A DNA stretch of 18,918 nucleotides, taken from positions 1 to 18,918 of the forward strand of contig JBDTMC010000108.1 of assembly GCA_039934475.1 (NCBI GenBank), written 5' to 3'. Below are positions 15,382-18,918 of the stretch, in pieces. The position numbers and the translations under genes were made by a program. The notes under the pieces are model-generated. The model saw only the letters and a program-made list of their open reading frames with translations, was not told where the DNA came from and made no database searches. The DNA is from JBDTMC01 sp039934475 (GTDB lineage: Bacteria; Acidobacteriota; Terriglobia; Bryobacterales; Bryobacteraceae). Within the stretch, counting starts at the first letter, position 1. Every line of letters begins with the position of its first letter.

Positions 15382-16887
15382 ATGTTCAAAAAGGTACTAG
15401 TGGCGAACCGAGGCGAGATCGCCGTTCGGCTGATCCGGGGGCTGCATGAGATGAATATTCGGAGTGTGGCGGTATATTCCGATGCGGATCGGGCGGCGCT
15501 GCATGTGCGGATGGCGAATGAGGCGGTGCATTTGGGTGCGGCTCCGTCGCGGGAGAGTTACCTGCGTATGGACCGAATTCTGGATGCCGCGCGGGCGACG
15601 GGCGCGGAGGCGATTCATCCCGGTTATGGATTTCTGAGCGAGAACGCGGAATTTGCGGCGGCTTGCGAGGCGGCGGGGATCGTGTTTATCGGCCCTTCGG
15701 CGGAATCCATTCGGTTGATGGGGTCGAAGACGGCGGCGCGGAAGAGAGCGATGGCGGCGGGCGCGCCAGTGGTTCCCGGCACGGAAGACCCGGTGACGGA
15801 TGGGGAGGAGGCGCGGACGATTGCTCGCAAGATCGGCTATCCGGTGCTGCTGAAGGCCGCGGCGGGCGGGGGCGGCAAGGGCATGCGACGTGTGAATAGC
15901 GAGGATGAACTGGAAGGCGCTCTGCGCGACGCGTCGAGCGAGGCCGAGCGGGCATTCCAGGATGGGTCGGTATACATCGAGAAGTTCGTGGAGCGGCCGC
16001 GGCATATTGAGATCCAGGTTTTGGGAGACAAGCATGGGAACCTGATTCATCTGGGAGAGCGGGAGTGTTCGTTGCAGCGGCGGCACCAGAAGGTGATGGA
16101 GGAGTGCCCTTCCCCACTGGTAGAGGAGCATCCGGAGATGCGCGAGGCGATGGGCGAGGCGGCGGTGAAGGCGGCCCGGTCAGCGGGTTATTACAACGCC
16201 GGTACAGTGGAATTCCTGGTGGATGCGGACCGCAATTTCTATTTCCTGGAGATGAATACGCGGCTGCAGGTGGAGCATCCGGTGACGGAGTTAGTAACAG
16301 GGCTTGACCTGGTGCACTGGCAGTTACGGATCGCGGCGGGAGAGAAGCTAACCGTGCGGCAAGAGGATGTGCGCTGGCGCGGCTCGGCTGTGGAGTGCCG
16401 GATCTATGCCGAAGATCCGGATAACCAGTTCTTCCCTTCCCCGGGGTTGATACGGAGGCTTTCGCGGCCGGCGGGTCCAGGGGTGCGCCTGGATTCCGGT
16501 GTGTATGCGGGATGGACGGTTCCGTTGGAGTATGACCCTCTGCTGGCGAAGCTGGCGGTGTGGGCAGAGGACCGGGAGACGGCCATCGCGCGGATGCTGC
16601 GGGCGCTGGATGAATACTACGTGGCGGGGATTAAGACGAACATCAGCTTCTTCCGGCAGATTTTAACGGATGAGCGGTTCCGGCAAGGGTTGTTGCATAC
16701 CGGTTTTATTGAAGAGTTTTTTGCGCGTCACGTGGCGGAGACGCCGGACGCCGAGGAGACAGAACGGATGGCGGTGGCGGCGCTGGTGGCCGCTCTGCAC
16801 GCGACTGGCGCAAAGCCGGCGGCAACTGCGGTGGGAGCGCCGGTTTCGAAGTGGCTTTTGGCCGGACGAGCGAGGGAGATGCGATGA
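15382..16887 (+). CDS. accC: Biotin carboxylase subunit of an acyl-CoA carboxylase
   Basis: A 501-residue ATP-grasp enzyme that carboxylates carrier-bound biotin with bicarbonate and ATP. The start MFKKVLVANRGEIAVRLIRG is the family N-terminus; earlier starts (GTG 15361, ATG 15373) add only a few residues. The glycine-rich ATP lid GGGGKGM (162-168), HIEIQVLGD, GERECSLQRRHQKVMEECPS and the catalytic block EMNTRLQVEHPVTE (290-303) are intact. The C-terminal tail after about residue 455 is longer than in E. coli AccC (about 450), as in propionyl/methylcrotonyl-type alpha chains. It overlaps the carrier gene by ATGA. The carboxyltransferase subunit is not in the window, so the acyl-CoA used is open. 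Confidence 0.94.
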   Translation: MFKKVLVANRGEIAVRLIRGLHEMNIRSVAVYSDADRAALHVRMANEAVHLGAAPSRESYLRMDRILDAARATGAEAIHPGYGFLSENAEFAAACEAAGIVFIGPSAESIRLMGSKTAARKRAMAAGAPVVPGTEDPVTDGEEARTIARKIGYPVLLKAAAGGGGKGMRRVNSEDELEGALRDASSEAERAFQDGSVYIEKFVERPRHIEIQVLGDKHGNLIHLGERECSLQRRHQKVMEECPSPLVEEHPEMREAMGEAAVKAARSAGYYNAGTVEFLVDADRNFYFLEMNTRLQVEHPVTELVTGLDLVHWQLRIAAGEKLTVRQEDVRWRGSAVECRIYAEDPDNQFFPSPGLIRRLSRPAGPGVRLDSGVYAGWTVPLEYDPLLAKLAVWAEDRETAIARMLRALDEYYVAGIKTNISFFRQILTDERFRQGLLHTGFIEEFFARHVAETPDAEETERMAVAALVAALHATGAKPAATAVGAPVSKWLLAGRAREMR

Positions 16888-17396
16888 AGACGATGGTTGA
16901 AGTAGACGGACGCGGTGGCACCCTGCAGTGGGATCGGACCGAGCAAGGGTCCTCCTTTGCCCTGGAGTTGGAGGCGACGGCGGCGCAGACGGGCGTGGCG
17001 CGAATCCTGGAAGTGGAACCCGGTATCTATTCGGTTCTGTTGAACGGGCGGAGCTACGAGGCGAAGATTGTTCCGGGCGCGGATGGCGACTGGTATGTGG
17101 ACGTGGACGGCAGGCACTATGCCATCGGCTTAACGGATCCGCGGGAGCAGGCTCCGGGGGTTCGGGGGCAGAATACGGACGGGCGACAGAACTTGAAAGC
17201 GGCGATGCCGGGCAAGGTGGTTCGAGTGCTGGCGGCGGTGGGCGACGAGGTGAGCGAAGGGCAGGGACTGGTGGTGGTGGAAGCGATGAAGATGCAAAAC
17301 GAACTGAAGGCCCCGCGCGCGGGCACCGTGGTGTTGATGAACGCGCGCGAGGGGATGACGGTTACGGCCGGCGAGATGCTGGCGGCGATCGAATAG
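16884..17396 (+). CDS. Biotin carboxyl carrier protein of the same acyl-CoA carboxylase
   Basis: A 170-residue protein starting at ATG 16884 inside the accC stop (ATGA). Residues 1-90 form a beta-rich domain (GIYSVLLNGRSYEAKI, DGDWYVDVDGRHY) like the linker of propionyl-CoA carboxylase alpha chains. Residues 103-170 are a biotinyl domain with MPGKVVRVLAAVGDEV and the EAMKMQNE motif, Lys 136 being the biotin site. Together with the preceding gene it looks like a PCC alpha chain split in two, which favours a propionyl- or related acyl-CoA carboxylase over the fatty-acid ACC. It ends directly against the convergent ROK gene. Confidence 0.92.
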   Translation: MKTMVEVDGRGGTLQWDRTEQGSSFALELEATAAQTGVARILEVEPGIYSVLLNGRSYEAKIVPGADGDWYVDVDGRHYAIGLTDPREQAPGVRGQNTDGRQNLKAAMPGKVVRVLAAVGDEVSEGQGLVVVEAMKMQNELKAPRAGTVVLMNAREGMTVTAGEMLAAIE

Positions 17397-18416
17397 TTAC
17401 GCCAAGCCGCCTTCGCGGGCGAGTTTGAGGGCTTCGATGGCCGCGCCACGGGAGCCGGCGGTGTCGCCGTTAGGCATGACGTAGATGGGGATGTCTACCT
17501 GTTCGGTGCGCTGGGTGGGCATTCCTTTGCGAACTTCGTCGAGGAACCATGCCTGGAATTCCTGTTTGGTTTCGAGTGCGCCTCCGCCGATGATGAGGGC
17601 GTCGGGGTCGAAGGTATTGATCATCTCGTCGAAGAAGAGGCCGAGGGCGTGAGCCTGGACGCGGAAGATCTCCTTGCACATGGGGTCGCCGGCTTCGGCC
17701 AAACCGCGGACACCTTTGGCGGCCTTACCTAAGTCCGGAATCTTGCCGAGCTCATGACCCGGGTATTTGGGCAGGAAATAGGGGAGAAACGTTTTGGCGA
17801 TAGCGGTGAGGGAGCAGAGGGACTCGAGGTCGCCGATGCGGCCGCAGTTGCATTCTGGATGGATGCCTTCGACGCCGCCGATGGAGGTGAAGGGGATGAG
17901 GACGTGGCCTAGTTCGCCGCCAAAGCCTTTGCGACCTTTGACGACGTTGCCTTGCGTGATGACGCCTCCACCGAGGCCGGTGCCGATGATAGCCGAGACC
18001 GATGTTTCGGGGCTGTTGGGACCGTAGATGAAGAAGTGACCCCAGAGTGCGGCGGCGTTGCCGTCATTAAGATAGGTGACCGGTTTACCGAGCTTTTTGG
18101 CGAGGCCGTCGCGGATGTCGAAGCCGGCCCAATCGGCGTGAACGAAGTTGGTGGAGCCGCGCTCACTAAGGACGCCCGCGGCGCTGGCGGGTCCGGGAGT
18201 GTCAAGTCCGACTACGACCACGTCATCGAGGGAGACACCGATCTGGGCAACGGCGATTTCGAGGCCGTCGGCGATCTGCTGCAAACAGATGTCGGGGCCT
18301 TCCTTGGCGCGGGCCGGGTGTTCACAAAGCCCTTCGATGAGGAAGTGGCCGTCTCCGTCGACGAACGTATAGTTGATGGCGGTTCCGCCAAGATCGACTC
18401 CGGCTACAACGTGCAC
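17397..18416 (-). CDS. ROK-family sugar kinase (glucokinase-like)
   Basis: A 339-residue protein. GVDLGGTAINYTFVDGDG (from residue 6) is the phosphate-binding loop, VGLDTPGPA and YLNDGNAAALWG (Asp 118, catalytic base) follow, and GTGLGGGVITQG and KGFGGELGHVLIP are ROK blocks. The zinc motif reads HPECNCGRIGDLE (from 186), where the family normally has CxCGxxGCxE; the last Cys is Asp 196. GTG 18416 is preceded by AAGGAG at ideal spacing. It would phosphorylate a hexose, most likely glucose, in the cytoplasm; ROK proteins also act on other sugars. No DNA-binding domain, so it is not a ROK repressor. Confidence 0.92.
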   Translation of the reverse strand: MHVVAGVDLGGTAINYTFVDGDGHFLIEGLCEHPARAKEGPDICLQQIADGLEIAVAQIGVSLDDVVVVGLDTPGPASAAGVLSERGSTNFVHADWAGFDIRDGLAKKLGKPVTYLNDGNAAALWGHFFIYGPNSPETSVSAIIGTGLGGGVITQGNVVKGRKGFGGELGHVLIPFTSIGGVEGIHPECNCGRIGDLESLCSLTAIAKTFLPYFLPKYPGHELGKIPDLGKAAKGVRGLAEAGDPMCKEIFRVQAHALGLFFDEMINTFDPDALIIGGGALETKQEFQAWFLDEVRKGMPTQRTEQVDIPIYVMPNGDTAGSRGAAIEALKLAREGGLA

Positions 18417-18459
18417 GGGTGCTCCTTTATCGACTGCAATGGATTCAGACTCAAAGTTC

Positions 18460-18682
18460 TCAGCATAGCGGATTCACGGCCAGCCACTCCAGATGGAGGT
18501 CGAGAAGCGTGCCGAGGGTCGCATCAGACGGCCACTTAATCTTCTTGAGTGCGACCTTGCTAACATAGCTGTCATCAACATTGATCTGCTGGCCCTGGTC
18601 CCAGTTGTGCCCCGAAACCCGCAGCCACGCCGCAGCCAGCAAGAACGAGGGGCAGTACTGCGACAAAAAATAGCTTACGCAT
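18460..18682 (-). pseudogene. Small lipoprotein, probably frameshifted
   Basis: ATG 18682, with AAGGAAGAG as ribosome site, encodes MRKLFFVAVLPLVLAGCG, a signal peptide with a perfect lipobox (LAGC), then VAAGFGAQLGPGPADQC and a stop at 18575. A mature part of about 18 residues is unusually short. The next frame continues in a protein-like manner (HNWDQGQQINVDDSYVSKVA, LKKIKWPSDATLGTLLDLHL) to a stop at 18460, which suggests one frameshift near 18600-18630 in a protein of about 70 residues. The start overlaps the stop of the upstream gene by eight bases. No family recognised. Confidence 0.45.
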
Positions 18683-18918
18683 TTTCTCTTCCTTTATCAC
18701 GGTCGGCAATGGCTTGGATTTGCGCCGCTTTGATCTGTGCAATCGTGGCGTTGGCGCGGTCCCGATCATGGTCGAAATATTCTGTCGAGCGGGATGGCAT
18801 CGCCGGCGTTGTAGGGATCACGATCAACGTCATCCTCTTCGTACAAACCCCGGTAGCGGGGCCGATCACGCGGCCCCGCCGTGGGTGGCTTTTCTTCGCG
18901 GTCAGTCCGCGGGCGAGA
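18675..18918 (-). pseudogene. Partial hypothetical gene at window edge, apparently frameshifted
   Basis: Reading in from the right edge on the minus strand, one frame gives a charged protein (GPRDRPRYRGLYEEDDVDRD, PYNAGDAIPLDR) that stops at 18766. The neighbouring frame continues as EYFDHDRDRANATIAQIKAA, QIQAIADRDKGRENA and stops at 18675. Joined near 18780 they form one hydrophilic, helical C-terminus. The beginning lies outside the window. The following lipoprotein gene overlaps its stop, so the two probably form an operon, possibly of a phage or other accessory region. Function unknown. Confidence 0.4.

Noticed and set aside
15397..16131. 244-residue minus-strand open frame over accC
   Set aside because: Shadow of the biotin carboxylase gene; His/Arg/Leu-rich composition and no family features.
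16928..17428. 166-residue plus-strand open frame over the biotin carrier gene
   Set aside because: Gly/Arg-rich shadow of the carrier protein frame, which contains the EAMKM biotin motif.

Overview
The window looks like chromosomal DNA from a soil-type acidobacterium, probably near the Solibacter/Bryobacter group. This is inferred from gene content and protein style (a long radical-SAM protein of the tetraether lipid synthase type, orphan RHS tips, high-GC codon use), not from a marker gene. No rRNA, tRNA or CRISPR array was seen.

Region 1 (1-6220) is accessory DNA rich in mobile-element debris. It starts with the 5' part of an IS21-type transposase gene (minus strand) and the repeat-rich end of that element. 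Next come the C-terminal piece of a tyrosine recombinase and a GC-rich non-coding stretch holding two inverted, dif-like recombinase core sites. A four-gene cassette follows: truncated RHS tip with an HExxH domain, secreted TonB_C-like protein, second RHS tip with a metzincin-type HExxHxxGxxD motif, and a four-helix membrane protein. All three junctions overlap stop and start codons by 1 or 4 bases. The order fits a tandem orphan Rhs effector/immunity array, which is the most unusual system here. It is followed by a fragment of a small secreted protein, a frameshifted plasmid/island-type primase (its Walker A lysine codon lies at a lesion) and the N-terminal SAM-like domain of a tyrosine recombinase. 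The cassette is thus bracketed by recombinase fragments.

Region 2 (6193-9082) is on the minus strand: a small hypothetical gene with an HRxDGPA-type motif, a secreted TPR protein, and queG (epoxyqueuosine reductase, last step of queuosine synthesis), with 8 bases between queG and the TPR gene.

Region 3 (9083-11263) holds a 704-residue radical-SAM protein related to the MJ0619/Tes tetraether synthase family, closed by a strong intrinsic terminator. If it is a true Tes homologue it could make the membrane-spanning (branched GDGT) lipids known from Acidobacteria.

Region 4 (11312-12493) has an intact VapB-like antitoxin followed by a decayed VapC (lost start codon, internal deletion), then a small hypothetical gene.

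Region 5 (12506-18416) is housekeeping: glpD (minus), scpA (plus, no scpB beside it), a DinB-fold protein (minus), a biotin carboxylase and a biotin carrier protein overlapping by ATGA (together like a split propionyl-CoA carboxylase alpha chain), and a ROK-family sugar kinase (minus). Genes are tightly packed and intact.

Region 6 (18460-18918) shows two small minus-strand genes, each apparently broken by a frameshift, one of them a lipoprotein. Frameshifts and truncations cluster in regions 1, 4 and 6, while the core genes are clean, which argues for real decay rather than poor sequence.
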